DNA of 61,092 bases from Bacteroidales bacterium (GCA_029983675.1 JASBYY010000013.1:1-61092), one strand, 5' to 3'; shown: positions 8,608-17,687, counted from the first letter of the stretch. Program-made: numbers and translations. Notes: generated by a model not told the origin, from the sequence alone.

Positions 8608-10392
8608 TTACTTGTCGGCTTTTAAGACAAACATAACTGGCAAATTGTAAGCCACTTTCACCGGTTTGCCTTCTTGCATACCGGGTTCCCAATTGGGCAT
8701 GTTTTCCACCACACGAGTGGCTTCTTCATCGCATCCGCCGCCAATACCGCGAAGCACTTTCACGTCGGAGACACTTCCATCTTCGTTGACAACAAACGAC
8801 ACATACACACGCCCTTCAATACCCTTTTTCTCAGCCTCTTTCGGATACTTGATATTTGAAGTGACATAGTCGAGTAATCGCTCGTGACCGCCCGGAAAAG
8901 CAGGCATTTTCTCAACAATCATATACAAACCGTCTTTGTCAGGTTCCGACAGGGGATTTTTAGCGGTTTGGGGCTTTTTAACCGCTTTGTTGCCGTTCTG
9001 TTTTTTGTCCGTTGTGACATTGGATTTCGCTTGCAGCTTGAAATTAATAGGCAGATTATAAAACACCCGCACCGGCTTGCCTTCTTGCATACCGGGTTTC
9101 CATTTCGGCATGGACTGTACCACGCGGACGGCTTCCTCATCGCAACCACCACCAATACCACGAAGCGTTTTCACGTTGGAAATGCTTCCGTCTTTCTCGA
9201 CAACAAACGAGATAAACACGCGCCCTTCAACGCCTTCGTCTTTCGCTTTTTGGGGATAATGAATATTGGCGGCTAAATAGCCCATCATCTTTGCCGTTCC
9301 TCCGGGAAAATCCGGCATGGCTTCAACAATAGCGTAGATACTGTCATTTTCCGGTAAAGGCATTGCAGATTCTGAAAACTGTCCTTCGGTAAGCGCATCG
9401 CCATGGGACGATACTTCCGTGAAAAGGTCGCCAAGGGTCGAATTCTTTAATTCGGCTGCATTGACATTTTCTTGCACGACTACCTTGGCATTGGCAACGA
9501 GCAAGGCGAATGCTACTGGAATACAAGCCAATAGTCTCCAAAGCATCCTCTTCGATTGAATTTTGTGTGACATCATTTTAATCCTCTTTTTTGTAAGTTT
9601 ATAACTGAAACTATTGCCTATCGTGCAGATATCCACAGCCGTGCACTGCTGCAATAAGAGCATCATATAGTCCGATTTATCCGTACCGCTTTCCAACACA
9701 TCGTGGTCGGCAGTATATTCATGAATGTTTTTCAACTCGTTGCGATACCAATAAATCGCCGGATTGAACCATTGAAAAACAACTAGCAACTCCGTCAGCA
9801 GCATGTCGGCGGAATGGGCATGGTCGATGTGGCTTTGCTCATGTCTCACGATGGACACGTGATCTTCGCCCTCCGGCAAAAAAATGGCATTCAAAAACGA
9901 AAAACTGACATGCTGACGATGGGTATAGGCAAACACATATTTTCCAACACGTTTTCTTTCAGATTTCCTGAATAGCTGTAGTATTTTCAATAATCTGTAA
10001 ATCAGAATAATAAAAGATACTGCCACACCTATCCAATACATCACCCACAACACTTGCCAAACGTCCCATCGTTTTGTATCGGATGCATTGACAATCACTT
10101 CGTCCAATGTGACCGACAGCCCTTCCGGTGAAACAGAGACTTCCTGCAAGGCGAAAAACCTCATAAGATTTTCAGCCATCATCAGCGATTGCGGCAATCC
10201 AGGTTTCGCTGTCAGCTTCAAAAAGGGAAGGGTAAAGCAAAAGACGAGACCGCCCAACAGGAAAAACCGCATGGACTGGAAACGCTTGGCATTGCGAACA
10301 AACAATGCGTAGCTGCCGAACACAACGAACAAAGCCAAGCCTACGACCAGCACTTTTCCGATGAGAAATTCGATGATAACATGCGTTTCCAT
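8608..10392 (-). CDS. BlaR1/M56-type membrane peptidase with two TonB C-terminal domains
   Basis: A 594-residue membrane protein. The N-terminal part has about four hydrophobic segments (near 10-30, 42-58, 112-135 and 285-300). An M56 zinc peptidase domain contains HEQSH near residue 184 and the downstream NIHEYTADHDVL. The periplasmic C terminus carries two TonB_C domains in tandem, recognised by the near-identical blocks GIGGGCDEEA and PGMQEGKPV. BlaR1-type proteins sense a signal and cause cleavage of the partner BlaI repressor; the TonB domains suggest contact with an outer-membrane receptor. The repressor gene lies 20 bases upstream in the same operon. What it senses is unknown. Confidence 0.88.
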   Translation of the reverse strand: METHVIIEFLIGKVLVVGLALFVVFGSYALFVRNAKRFQSMRFFLLGGLVFCFTLPFLKLTAKPGLPQSLMMAENLMRFFALQEVSVSPEGLSVTLDEVIVNASDTKRWDVWQVLWVMYWIGVAVSFIILIYRLLKILQLFRKSERKRVGKYVFAYTHRQHVSFSFLNAIFLPEGEDHVSIVRHEQSHIDHAHSADMLLTELLVVFQWFNPAIYWYRNELKNIHEYTADHDVLESGTDKSDYMMLLLQQCTAVDICTIGNSFSYKLTKKRIKMMSHKIQSKRMLWRLLACIPVAFALLVANAKVVVQENVNAAELKNSTLGDLFTEVSSHGDALTEGQFSESAMPLPENDSIYAIVEAMPDFPGGTAKMMGYLAANIHYPQKAKDEGVEGRVFISFVVEKDGSISNVKTLRGIGGGCDEEAVRVVQSMPKWKPGMQEGKPVRVFYNLPINFKLQAKSNVTTDKKQNGNKAVKKPQTAKNPLSEPDKDGLYMIVEKMPAFPGGHERLLDYVTSNIKYPKEAEKKGIEGRVYVSFVVNEDGSVSDVKVLRGIGGGCDEEATRVVENMPNWEPGMQEGKPVKVAYNLPVMFVLKADK

Positions 10393-10412
10393 GATTAAGC
10401 CTGTTTGCGTTA

Positions 10413-10802
10413 CTATTTGCCTTCCTGCTCGCTGATAGCCTTGTCAATGACGGCTTTCAGCGATTCCAATTCCTCTAAACTGAGGTTTTCGCGTTTGGTA
10501 AAAGCCGATACAAGGTTGGAATACGAATTATTGAAAAATCGCTCCACGATGCTACTCAGAAAACGCTTCGAGTAGGCTTCCTTGCCAATGAGCGGCTTGT
10601 AGCGGTTTGCCTTGCAAAAAGTTTCGTGTGTCACAAATCCCTTCTTCTCAAGGATACGAATCACAGTGAGCACAGTATTGTAAGCTGGCTTCGGCTCAGG
10701 GAAAGCCGTCATGATTTCATTGGCAAAGCCCTGCCCAATGCCCCACAATACTTGCATTACTTGTTCTTCTGCTTTTGTTAGTTCTTTCATTTTCTTTTCC
10801 AT
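10413..10802 (-). CDS. BlaI/MecI-family transcriptional repressor
   Basis: A 129-residue winged-helix repressor starting at the ATG at 10802. The ELTKAEEQVMQVLW N terminus, the AYNTVLTVIRILEKKGFV recognition region and the VERFFNNSYSNLVSAF C-terminal dimerisation part are typical of BlaI/MecI/CopY proteins. It is probably inactivated by proteolysis through the adjacent M56 protein and likely represses its own operon. The promoter just upstream contains AGTTG repeats that could form part of an operator. An in-frame extension to 10865 would run through the -7 box, so it is rejected. Confidence 0.92.
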   Translation of the reverse strand: MEKKMKELTKAEEQVMQVLWGIGQGFANEIMTAFPEPKPAYNTVLTVIRILEKKGFVTHETFCKANRYKPLIGKEAYSKRFLSSIVERFFNNSYSNLVSAFTKRENLSLEELESLKAVIDKAISEQEGK

Positions 10803-10835
10803 TTTTACAATCCTTTCATAGTTATTTGCGTGCTG

Positions 10836-10865
10836 CAAATATACAACTGTTTTTTGATTATGCAA
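10836..10865 (-). promoter_or_regulatory. Promoter of the BlaI-BlaR1 operon
   Basis: On the minus strand a TTG lies 19 bases before TATATTTG (plus 10836-10843), the canonical Bacteroidota -33/-7 arrangement. Repeated AGTTG words in and beside the spacer are candidate BlaI contacts. Confidence 0.75.
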
Positions 10866-10998
10866 CTATTTTATTAGTTTATTATTGACTATTCTGGAAA
10901 ATATTTTATACATCGCTGATTTTCAATATGATATTTTCTTGAAAAAATAGAAGTTCTGGAAATATTTTAGAACAACTGTCAAAAAAAATGGATTTCAC

Positions 10999-11006
10999 TA
11001 CCTTTG
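10999..11006 (+). promoter_or_regulatory. -7 promoter box almost touching the start codon (TACCTTTG)
   Basis: The box ends only four bases before the ATG at 11011, so the predicted transcript would begin at or next to the start codon, that is, be leaderless. Confidence 0.65.
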
Positions 11007-11010
11007 CCCC

Positions 11011-11550
11011 ATGAACGAGGATCTTCATCACCTTTTGGACACCACCCTCGACAAACTCGAGGTGGAACAGCTTCGCGACCATTATCTGCAACATCCTGAT
11101 AAGGTTACCGAACTGTTTGCCGGACTTCAATTGGATCAACATAACCTTATGAAAAACAGCAGCTGGATCTTGCTGCACATGGCCAAGAAAGACATCGCGC
11201 CGCTCCTGCCACATGCCGATACCTGCCTGAAACTGCCGTTTTTGCTACACGACGACCTTGTGCTGCGCAATGTTTTGTTTGTTTGCGAACAATTGCTGAA
11301 AATCATACCCGAATGCGATTTGGAAAATCATGCCATCCTGATAGACCGCTGTATGGACATTGTGACAAATGACACGTATCGCCCCGGGACCCGTTGTAAC
11401 GCCTTGTCGGCATTGGCACAGTTTTGCCGCATCGCTCCGGCACTGTCACACGAAATCCGGTTGGTGATAGAAACCTTGCAGGAAACAGCCACAACAGGCA
11501 TGAAGACTCGTTTCCGACATGTGCTGGCATCGCTCTGCACCTATTTATGA
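11011..11550 (+). CDS. Helical HEAT-like hypothetical protein
   Basis: A 179-residue cytoplasmic protein of unknown function. It is predicted almost wholly helical, with leucine-rich helix pairs (LLHMAKKDIAPLLPHAD, VLRNVLFVCEQLLKII) that suggest HEAT or ARM-type repeats, a protein-binding fold. There is no signal peptide and no catalytic motif. It stands alone between the divergent BlaI operon and tRNA-Thr. A second HEAT-like protein is encoded at 33070, but the two do not look alike beyond the fold type. Confidence 0.7.
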   Translation: MNEDLHHLLDTTLDKLEVEQLRDHYLQHPDKVTELFAGLQLDQHNLMKNSSWILLHMAKKDIAPLLPHADTCLKLPFLLHDDLVLRNVLFVCEQLLKIIPECDLENHAILIDRCMDIVTNDTYRPGTRCNALSALAQFCRIAPALSHEIRLVIETLQETATTGMKTRFRHVLASLCTYL

Positions 11551-11704
11551 TGATCAGGCATCCTTGAGAAAGACGGTTAGAAAAATCACAGCACACATCC
11601 CATGACGTGGTCTTCATTGGTCGGGCAATCGGCTTTTCAAAGGTTTGCGGACGACCTTTTTGCGGATATTTTCAAGAAAAATGCATGTATCTCCAAAATT
11701 TGCG

Positions 11705-11712
11705 TATTTTTG
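11705..11712 (+). promoter_or_regulatory. -7 promoter box of tRNA-Thr (TATTTTTG)
   Basis: TAnnTTTG match 11 bases before the 5' end of the tRNA gene. Confidence 0.65.
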
Positions 11713-11723
11713 CAGCCACAAAA

Positions 11724-11796
<73 letters not shown>

Positions 11797-11804
11797 CTGC
11801 AAAG

Positions 11805-11829
11805 AGGACGTTTATAGCGTCCTTTTTTT
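11805..11829 (+). terminator. Rho-independent terminator after tRNA-Thr
   Basis: Stem AGGACG/CGTCCT with a 7-base loop followed by a run of Ts, nine bases after the tRNA. Confidence 0.8.
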
Positions 11830-11855
11830 ATGGTCGGAAATCACCTAATTCAGGC

Positions 11856-13094
11856 CTATTTCTTGATGTAGGAAAGAAAATCAAGGTCGAGGGAAAGACT
11901 GACAAAAGGCTTGGGTTTCCATGCCTTGACAATCTGGCTGTCAAGCGACCCCGCCGCTAACACACTGCCTTCCTCAACGCCATCGCGAAGCACTTCATAT
12001 TCGCAGATGTTCATTCCGGCGGTTAAATGAAAGAAATCGAGGAACTTAAAGGAAGGACCGACATAGAAGTTCTTAAACAGATTGCTCCCGCCAAAACCAA
12101 CATAAATGCCCAAGCTATAGGAAAACTGCTGGTCGAATTTCGGGAGTTCGCGCATTTTAAGACGGGTAGAATCCTTAACGGTTTTCGGGTCGCCATTAAA
12201 AGACTTCGTCAAATCCCACAACATGACCGAAGCACCTGTGATAAAGTCAAATTCTATGGATCCCGCATTACGGTTCACAATGACATACTCGGTGCGACTT
12301 GTCTCGGGATTGACACGGGGAGCCAGCGACCAACTTGGGGTGCGGAAGGTTTTCATGGCTATGCCTTGTACGACACACACCTTTTTCTTTCTGCTTACGG
12401 CCGCCTCCACCTTTGCTTCGGCTTCCTTGGCACGACGCTCGGTATATTTCAGGGCCTCGTCGGTTTGTATGATCTTCTTCTCGGCTTCCGTCAAACGGGT
12501 ACGCAACGAATCGGCTAAAACGACAAAGTTTTCCTTTTCCTGAGAGATTCTCTCGTAGCTTTGCCGCTGCTGCTTCAACGATTCCTCCTTTTCGATGATG
12601 TTGGCTTTCAAAAAATCGATTTGGGAGTTCTTGGCCTCGATACTGGCGTTTTTAGCATCAATCTGTCCTTCAAGTTTCGCCTTGTTCACATCCGAGTGTA
12701 GAATAGCTTCCTTGTACAGCACTTCCTTTTCGGCAAAAAGCGCCTCTTTTTCCTGAAAAGCACGGATGGTTTCTTTCAATAATTCATTCTTACGCTCCAA
12801 ATCCTGCCTGAAGGTCTGATTCGTCCTCCACAACGAATCCCGCATTTGTTCCATCTGCAACATCTTATTACGCAATAGCTCTACCTGATGAATGTAATCC
12901 GCTTCAAGCGAATCGTGGCGCATTTGGATTTGATTCCAGACGTTACGCAAAGAATCGGCACAATGCTCACAACATTGCTTTCCAAGCAGCGTGTCGCTTA
13001 CCGTCATATTGGAGTTTTGCGCCCAAAGCACGCCCGAGGCAAGACCCATAAGGCAAAGGGCAAAAAATAATAGAAACCGTTTGATGATCATCAT
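11856..13094 (-). CDS. Exported coiled-coil protein, C-terminal beta-rich domain
   Basis: A 412-residue protein that starts at the ATG at 13094 (another ATG is immediately next). A signal peptide of about 25 residues ends near LWAQ. Residues about 45-230 are a long coiled coil rich in E, K, Q and L, with repeats such as RNKMLQMEQMRDSLWRT and a long E-K-E-A-L stretch. The C-terminal ~150 residues contain aromatic strands (YSLGIYVGFGGSNLF, YVGPSFKFLDFFHLTAGM) that resemble an outer-membrane-anchored beta domain. The function is unknown; an envelope-spanning structural role is an inference. Confidence 0.75.
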   Translation of the reverse strand: MMIIKRFLLFFALCLMGLASGVLWAQNSNMTVSDTLLGKQCCEHCADSLRNVWNQIQMRHDSLEADYIHQVELLRNKMLQMEQMRDSLWRTNQTFRQDLERKNELLKETIRAFQEKEALFAEKEVLYKEAILHSDVNKAKLEGQIDAKNASIEAKNSQIDFLKANIIEKEESLKQQRQSYERISQEKENFVVLADSLRTRLTEAEKKIIQTDEALKYTERRAKEAEAKVEAAVSRKKKVCVVQGIAMKTFRTPSWSLAPRVNPETSRTEYVIVNRNAGSIEFDFITGASVMLWDLTKSFNGDPKTVKDSTRLKMRELPKFDQQFSYSLGIYVGFGGSNLFKNFYVGPSFKFLDFFHLTAGMNICEYEVLRDGVEEGSVLAAGSLDSQIVKAWKPKPFVSLSLDLDFLSYIKK

Positions 13095-13236
13095 TCTCAA
13101 TAAATACACTGCATTAACGCCGAACAACTTGACTTATTGCCACAATGCCCCTCACATCCGGCAAACACCCCAGCATCATCCCAAGGCATTGCAAACATCA
13201 TGGCAACAAAGCGACCTGTGTTATGCTATCAAAAAA

Positions 13237-13244
13237 CAAATATA
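13237..13244 (-). promoter_or_regulatory. -7 promoter box (TATATTTG, minus strand)
   Basis: TAnnTTTG match on the minus strand about 143 bases before the coiled-coil gene start. The leader would be long, so the assignment is tentative. Confidence 0.45.
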
Positions 13245-13285
13245 GGTGTTTTCCTATCATTTACAGGCAATTAACAACTACCAAA

Positions 13286-13319
13286 AACAAAAAACCTGCC
13301 AAAAGCAGGCAGGTTTTTA
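13286..13319 (-). terminator. Rho-independent terminator of tRNA-Cys
   Basis: The stem AAAACCTGCC/GGCAGGTTTT lies directly after the tRNA 3' end on the minus strand, followed by Ts. Confidence 0.85.
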
Positions 13320-13393
13320 TGGAGGTACCGAGCGGAATCGAACCGCTGTGGGAGGTTTTGCAGACCTCTGCCTGACCACTCGGCCACAGTACC
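13320..13393 (-). tRNA. tRNA-Cys (GCA), CCA encoded
   Basis: A 74-base gene read on the minus strand. The acceptor GGTACTG pairs with CGGTACC (one G-T), the anticodon stem is AGGTCTGCAAAACCT with anticodon GCA, and the T-loop is TTCGATT. After discriminator T the bases CCA are present in the DNA, unlike the other two tRNAs in the window. Confidence 0.95.
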
Positions 13394-13403
13394 ATTGAGG
13401 CTG

Positions 13404-13433
13404 CAAATATACAACTTTTTTTCTTTCAAGCAA
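13404..13433 (-). promoter_or_regulatory. Promoter of tRNA-Cys
   Basis: On the minus strand a TTG at plus 13431-13433 lies 19 bases before TATATTTG (plus 13404-13411), about 10 bases before the tRNA 5' end. Confidence 0.75.
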
Positions 13434-13481
13434 TAATTCGGATTTTTCGTGTGAAACTTTATCAAAAAAAGCGGATACTCA

Positions 13482-14912
13482 TCAAATCAAACCCAATGAT
13501 GATAACTTCAAGTAGTTGACCACGAATACGGCAGCCAATAGAACCGCACAATAGGCATAGAAAAACTTAAGGTCTCGTTTCTGCAAATTGACCATGGCGT
13601 ATGCACTCATGACAAGTAGCAGCGGTATGGCCGGCAAATGGTATCGTTCCACATTCACAGCAAACGAAAAAGCAATCATGAACAGATAGCCCAAGGTGAA
13701 AGCGCCTATCAAGCTAAAATCACGCCACTTCCGTTGACGGAAAGCCAGAATGATAGCAAACATGGCAAAAAAGGCAAGATAATTCTTCACATAATGGCCG
13801 CCATTCATCATTTTCTTGTTATTATTGGCTGGCTCCACCATCGATGTCAGCGGTAAAACAAAAATTCCCGGCGCCAAGTACTTGCTTTGCACCATTTCGG
13901 CATGATTCAATCCTCTTTGCTGAAACTGTTCCTTATGATAGGTCAGATCGGTGAATTTCAAACGATAGACGATGCGCATCTCCTTGCCAATCGGAGTGAA
14001 TAGAAACAACAGAAAAACGGCTGCCGTAGAAGTAATGAGAATGATTTTATTTCTTCGACTTACCCTTGAAACATCAGATAAGAGGACGAAAGCAAAGAAA
14101 GCGAAAAGCAGACACATGCCGACTATGGTACGGAAACCGAAAGTAAAAGCCGTAAGCAAAATGGGCAGGAATACATTCCAAAACGTATAGGCTCGGCTGC
14201 GTATCAGGTAATCCATGCGTTCCAATGCTAAAACGGTAAGAAAAACAAGCTCTGTCTCTTTAAGATGCACACCTACATAGTAAACGAAAACCGGCATAAA
14301 CAGGCAGAAAACGCCCGACAATCGTCCAGCCTTTTCACCAAAGGTGCGGCTGGCTAACTTGTAAACCGCAACGCACATATAGGCACTCATCAGAGCCTTG
14401 AATAGACGGGGAACGAGGATATTGCGACCAAAAGCCGCATAAACGAGGGTCAGCCAAATCTCATAGCCACGATCAGAGAAACCCATTGTGTCAGTGATCA
14501 GCTCATGATACAAGGTGGCGAAATCGCCCTGACGCAACAATCTTGAAAAATACAAGGAAGTGCGATGATACATCAGGCTGTCGGCGGCATTGTATTCAAA
14601 GGGAATACCGGTTTGATGGTAGTAATAGTAGCACATCAGGAAGGCATACAAGGCCCTGATACCAAAAGCTGTCCAGAACAACTTGCGTCGGAAAGCCTTT
14701 TCGCTTCCATTCGCCCATCTTTTTGCAAAAAACCATGACAGCGTAAAAAAAACAAGCACCTCGCCAAAGCCCCATATCATCCACAATGGCTTCAAGGCAT
14801 AATGCCGAAAAGCAATGCTGACAATCGCCAATGATAGCACATAAAGGCCAATTCCTATTGTTGCAAAACTGCTAAAGGTGCGCGGTTGTAAAGGTTCTTT
14901 TACATTAATCAT
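13482..14912 (-). CDS. Polytopic membrane protein, GT-C glycosyltransferase-like
   Basis: A 476-residue inner-membrane protein with roughly 11-12 hydrophobic segments spread over its full length. A loop after the third segment (YNAADSLMYHRTSLYFSRL) has an acidic, aromatic pattern like the first periplasmic loop of PMT/ArnT-type GT-C enzymes, and HLKETELVF occurs in a later loop. These suggest a lipid-linked sugar transferase, but no single motif is conclusive. It could instead be an uncharacterised polymerase-like protein. It stands alone, between tRNA-Cys and a BACON lipoprotein. Confidence 0.65.
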   Translation of the reverse strand: MINVKEPLQPRTFSSFATIGIGLYVLSLAIVSIAFRHYALKPLWMIWGFGEVLVFFTLSWFFAKRWANGSEKAFRRKLFWTAFGIRALYAFLMCYYYYHQTGIPFEYNAADSLMYHRTSLYFSRLLRQGDFATLYHELITDTMGFSDRGYEIWLTLVYAAFGRNILVPRLFKALMSAYMCVAVYKLASRTFGEKAGRLSGVFCLFMPVFVYYVGVHLKETELVFLTVLALERMDYLIRSRAYTFWNVFLPILLTAFTFGFRTIVGMCLLFAFFAFVLLSDVSRVSRRNKIILITSTAAVFLLFLFTPIGKEMRIVYRLKFTDLTYHKEQFQQRGLNHAEMVQSKYLAPGIFVLPLTSMVEPANNNKKMMNGGHYVKNYLAFFAMFAIILAFRQRKWRDFSLIGAFTLGYLFMIAFSFAVNVERYHLPAIPLLLVMSAYAMVNLQKRDLKFFYAYCAVLLAAVFVVNYLKLSSLGLI

Positions 14913-14936
14913 CCCATAAAAGAGTTAATCATCGCA

Positions 14937-14944
14937 CAAAACTA
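14937..14944 (-). promoter_or_regulatory. -7 promoter box (TAGTTTTG, minus strand)
   Basis: TAnnTTTG match about 25 bases before the start of the polytopic membrane protein gene. Confidence 0.6.
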
Positions 14945-14963
14945 CAAAAAGATCGGCTGCAAT

Positions 14964-15009
14964 CAAAAAAACAAAGCGGCTTCGGAAGTATTACGAAAGC
15001 CGCTTTGTT
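14964..15009 (-). terminator. Rho-independent terminator of the BACON lipoprotein gene
   Basis: A long stem (ACAAAGCGGCTT with AAGCCGCTTTGT on the opposite arm, one small bulge) is followed on the minus strand by seven Ts. Confidence 0.85.
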
Positions 15010-15053
15010 ATTCTTTTGAAAAGAAACTCCTTGCTATAGGTTTTCCATCCGGA

Positions 15054-15905
15054 TTACTTCATTTCGAAAATAGGGCTGTCAGAAGGCTTAACACCTACAG
15101 CTTTCGGCAGGATAAAACTCCGCTTTTCAGGATCGATGGTTCCCATACAACTCATCTCTGAACGCTCGAAGAAATGCGGTTTATACTCATGCCAGAATTT
15201 GAAAATAGAAGCATTCAGCGCTTGAACATCAATAGAGTACTCCTCAACTTGGGTAGTATCAACTAAATCAAACGACAAGAACACCTGATTCTTAATTGAA
15301 TCGATGGAATAATTGAAGCGGTTGTATAATACGCTGTCGCCTCTGTTATCACGTTGGAAACCGACATAACCGAGCGAATCACTGTAAACGAAGTACATCA
15401 TGATTCCCGTAGTGGTGTCATTCGGGTTGAACTCCCAAAGACGATAGGTATCGGGGATCAAATCGCCGTGAAAATCGGTGTTCCACTGTTCTTCACGCTT
15501 AAGCCCCCAATAGCTGTTGACAAAGTTGGAAAAATCAACGCCTTCGGTGACGAGGCTGGTAGTTTGAAGCATTCTAATGGATTTGACCGCTTTGCCTTTT
15601 TTGGAAACGATCTTGATCATCGCCTCTCTATCCTGAATGCCATCGTTTTTCGATACTTTGACCGAAAAAGCACCATCTTTCCTGCCCGAAGTGGGTTCAA
15701 TTGTGAACCAATCGGCGTTATTGACATTTTCAACCGACCAAGAACAATTCGCCTTGACCGAAACGTTTTGCGCACTTTCGGTCCACAAAAAACTCAACTG
15801 GTCGTTGGAAACATCGATATGTTCAGAACGAAAGCAGCTTGAAAAGAACAATACCGACATGAAAGTCACCGCCAGTGTGACAAGATTCTTCTGCGTCTTT
15901 TTCAT
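15054..15905 (-). CDS. BACON-domain lipoprotein
   Basis: A 283-residue lipoprotein. The signal peptide ends in a lipobox (VLFFSSC, Cys near residue 24). Residues about 35-120 form a BACON domain, seen as the SWSVENVNNADWFTIEP pattern with the later G-x-F-S-V-K-V strand; this domain is common in Bacteroidota surface lipoproteins and is thought to bind carbohydrate or mucin. The C-terminal ~160 residues look like a beta-rich lipocalin-type domain with many aromatic strands, without a family I can name. It has its own promoter and terminator. Confidence 0.8.
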   Translation of the reverse strand: MKKTQKNLVTLAVTFMSVLFFSSCFRSEHIDVSNDQLSFLWTESAQNVSVKANCSWSVENVNNADWFTIEPTSGRKDGAFSVKVSKNDGIQDREAMIKIVSKKGKAVKSIRMLQTTSLVTEGVDFSNFVNSYWGLKREEQWNTDFHGDLIPDTYRLWEFNPNDTTTGIMMYFVYSDSLGYVGFQRDNRGDSVLYNRFNYSIDSIKNQVFLSFDLVDTTQVEEYSIDVQALNASIFKFWHEYKPHFFERSEMSCMGTIDPEKRSFILPKAVGVKPSDSPIFEMK

Positions 15906-15929
15906 TTTGATTTTATTTTATTTGACGAG

Positions 15930-15937
15930 CAAAAATA
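15930..15937 (-). promoter_or_regulatory. -7 promoter box (TATTTTTG, minus strand)
   Basis: TAnnTTTG match 25 bases before the BACON lipoprotein start codon. Confidence 0.6.
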
Positions 15938-16027
15938 CACAAATAATTTAGAAGCTGTTTATTTGCTAAGAATGAAACACTTACTATTGTGTTTTGTTTT
16001 TCCCGTCATGGTCCTTCTGCATTAAAA

Positions 16028-17545
16028 TCAACCCAAAGCCTTTATTCCGCTTTCGATGCGGCGCAGCACTTCTTCCTTGCCAAGCATCTCGATGATTTCG
16101 CCGATATGAGGTCCTTTTCCGGCACCGACAAGCATCAGTCTCAAGCTGTTCATGACCAGTCCCATGCCCAAACCATTGACCTCGATCCAATTATTCAGGG
16201 TTGCATCGATATTGGCAAGGTTGAAATCCTCGATGTTGCGGATGACTTCGGCAACATCGCGCATGGTTTGCGCCGAGTTTTCCTTCCAGCGTTTTTTCAC
16301 AGTCACTTCATCGTAGCTTGTCGGAGCCTCGAAGAAGAAAAAGCTCTGTTCCCAAATCTCTTTGACAAAATTCACACGGTCTTTCACCAATCCGGCCACC
16401 TTGATGGCAAAATCGAGGTTCGTGTCGATGTTTTTCTCGTCTTTGAGCCATTGCTGGTAGTCATGTCCGACTTCCACTTCCGGCTTGCGCATGAGCCATT
16501 CGTGATTGAACCATTTGGTTTTCTCAACGTTGAACTTGGCTCCACTCTTGCTGCAACGGTCAAGCGAGAAAGCCTCGGTCAGTTCTTCCATGTTGAAAAT
16601 CTCCTGTTCCGTCCCGGGGTTCCATCCTAACAAAGCCAGCATATTGATAAACGCCTCCGGATAATAGCCGGATTGCTTGTAACCCGAAGCGGTTTCACCG
16701 GTTTTTGGGTCTGTCCAAAACAGCGGAAATACAGGAAAACCCAGCCGGTCGCCGTCGCGTTTGCTCAATTTACCGTTGCCATCGGGTTTGAGCAGCAGGG
16801 GCAGGTGGGCAAACTGAGGCGCTTCCCAGCCAAAGGCTTCGTAAAGCATGACATGCAACGCCATGGAAGGCAGCCATTCCTCGCCACGAATTACATGGCT
16901 GATTTTCATCAGGTGGTCGTCCACAATATTAGCAAGATGATAGGTAGGCATACCGTCCGACTTGAAAAGCACCTTGTCGTCGAGCGTATTGCTTTGCACG
17001 TGCACTTCGCCTCGGATCAGGTCGTGCATGACGATTTCGCGGTTTTCGGGTATCATGAAACGCACCGTATAAGGTGTGCCATTTGCAATAAGCATTTCAA
17101 CTTCCTGCTTCGACATCGTGAGACTATTGCGCAAGTTATTGCGGCTCTGGCAGTTATAAATAAACGTCTGCTTATTTGCCTCAGCTTCCTTACGGTATTT
17201 TTCAAGTTCTTCAGGGGTGTCGAAGGCAATGTAGGCATGGCCTTTTTCCAGCAGTTCATCGCTATACTGCTTGTAGAGGTGTTTGCGGTTACTTTGCTTG
17301 TATGGCCCGAATGAACCTCCCACATAGTCGCTTTCGTCGAACTTGATACCACACCAGTCGAGGGATTCCACAATATACTGTTCGGCACCCGGCACAAAAC
17401 GGGTCTGGTCGGTGTCTTCGATGCGTAAAATCATCTTGCCACCGTTTTTACGGGCGAACAGATAGTTGTAAAGGGCTGTCCTTACTCCCCCGATGTGCAG
17501 CGGTCCCGTAGGACTTGGGGCGAAACGTACTCTAACTTCTTGCAT
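16028..17545 (-). CDS. gltX: Glutamyl-tRNA synthetase
   Basis: Class I aminoacyl-tRNA synthetase of 505 residues that charges tRNA-Glu. The HIGH-type signature is RFAPSPTGPLHIGG near residues 7-20, and the KMSKS-type loop is KLSKRDGD near 258-265. The C-terminal helical anticodon-binding domain is present, and length is normal for the family. The ATG at 17545 fits the conserved N terminus MQEVRVRFAPSPTG. A -7 box lies 31 bases upstream, so it is transcribed on its own. Confidence 0.97.
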   Translation of the reverse strand: MQEVRVRFAPSPTGPLHIGGVRTALYNYLFARKNGGKMILRIEDTDQTRFVPGAEQYIVESLDWCGIKFDESDYVGGSFGPYKQSNRKHLYKQYSDELLEKGHAYIAFDTPEELEKYRKEAEANKQTFIYNCQSRNNLRNSLTMSKQEVEMLIANGTPYTVRFMIPENREIVMHDLIRGEVHVQSNTLDDKVLFKSDGMPTYHLANIVDDHLMKISHVIRGEEWLPSMALHVMLYEAFGWEAPQFAHLPLLLKPDGNGKLSKRDGDRLGFPVFPLFWTDPKTGETASGYKQSGYYPEAFINMLALLGWNPGTEQEIFNMEELTEAFSLDRCSKSGAKFNVEKTKWFNHEWLMRKPEVEVGHDYQQWLKDEKNIDTNLDFAIKVAGLVKDRVNFVKEIWEQSFFFFEAPTSYDEVTVKKRWKENSAQTMRDVAEVIRNIEDFNLANIDATLNNWIEVNGLGMGLVMNSLRLMLVGAGKGPHIGEIIEMLGKEEVLRRIESGIKALG

Positions 17546-17575
17546 GGCTTAGCTATTTTCCTTGTTATGAAAGTG

Positions 17576-17583
17576 CAAAGATA
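17576..17583 (-). promoter_or_regulatory. -7 promoter box of gltX (TATCTTTG, minus strand)
   Basis: TAnnTTTG match 31 bases before the gltX ATG. Confidence 0.65.
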
Positions 17584-17654
17584 GACTTTTTTCAAAAGAT
17601 GATGAGATAGACTAAAGTTCCATAAATGGACAAATTCAATAAATCTTACATTGT

Positions 17655-17687
17655 AATAATAAGAAGAGGGACCCCAAAAGATCCCTC
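17655..17687 (-). terminator. Possible terminator after the small outer-membrane protein gene
   Basis: The six-base stem GAGGGA/TCCCTC at 17666-17687 is followed on the minus strand by a T-rich stretch. The stem is short, so this is tentative. Confidence 0.45.
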
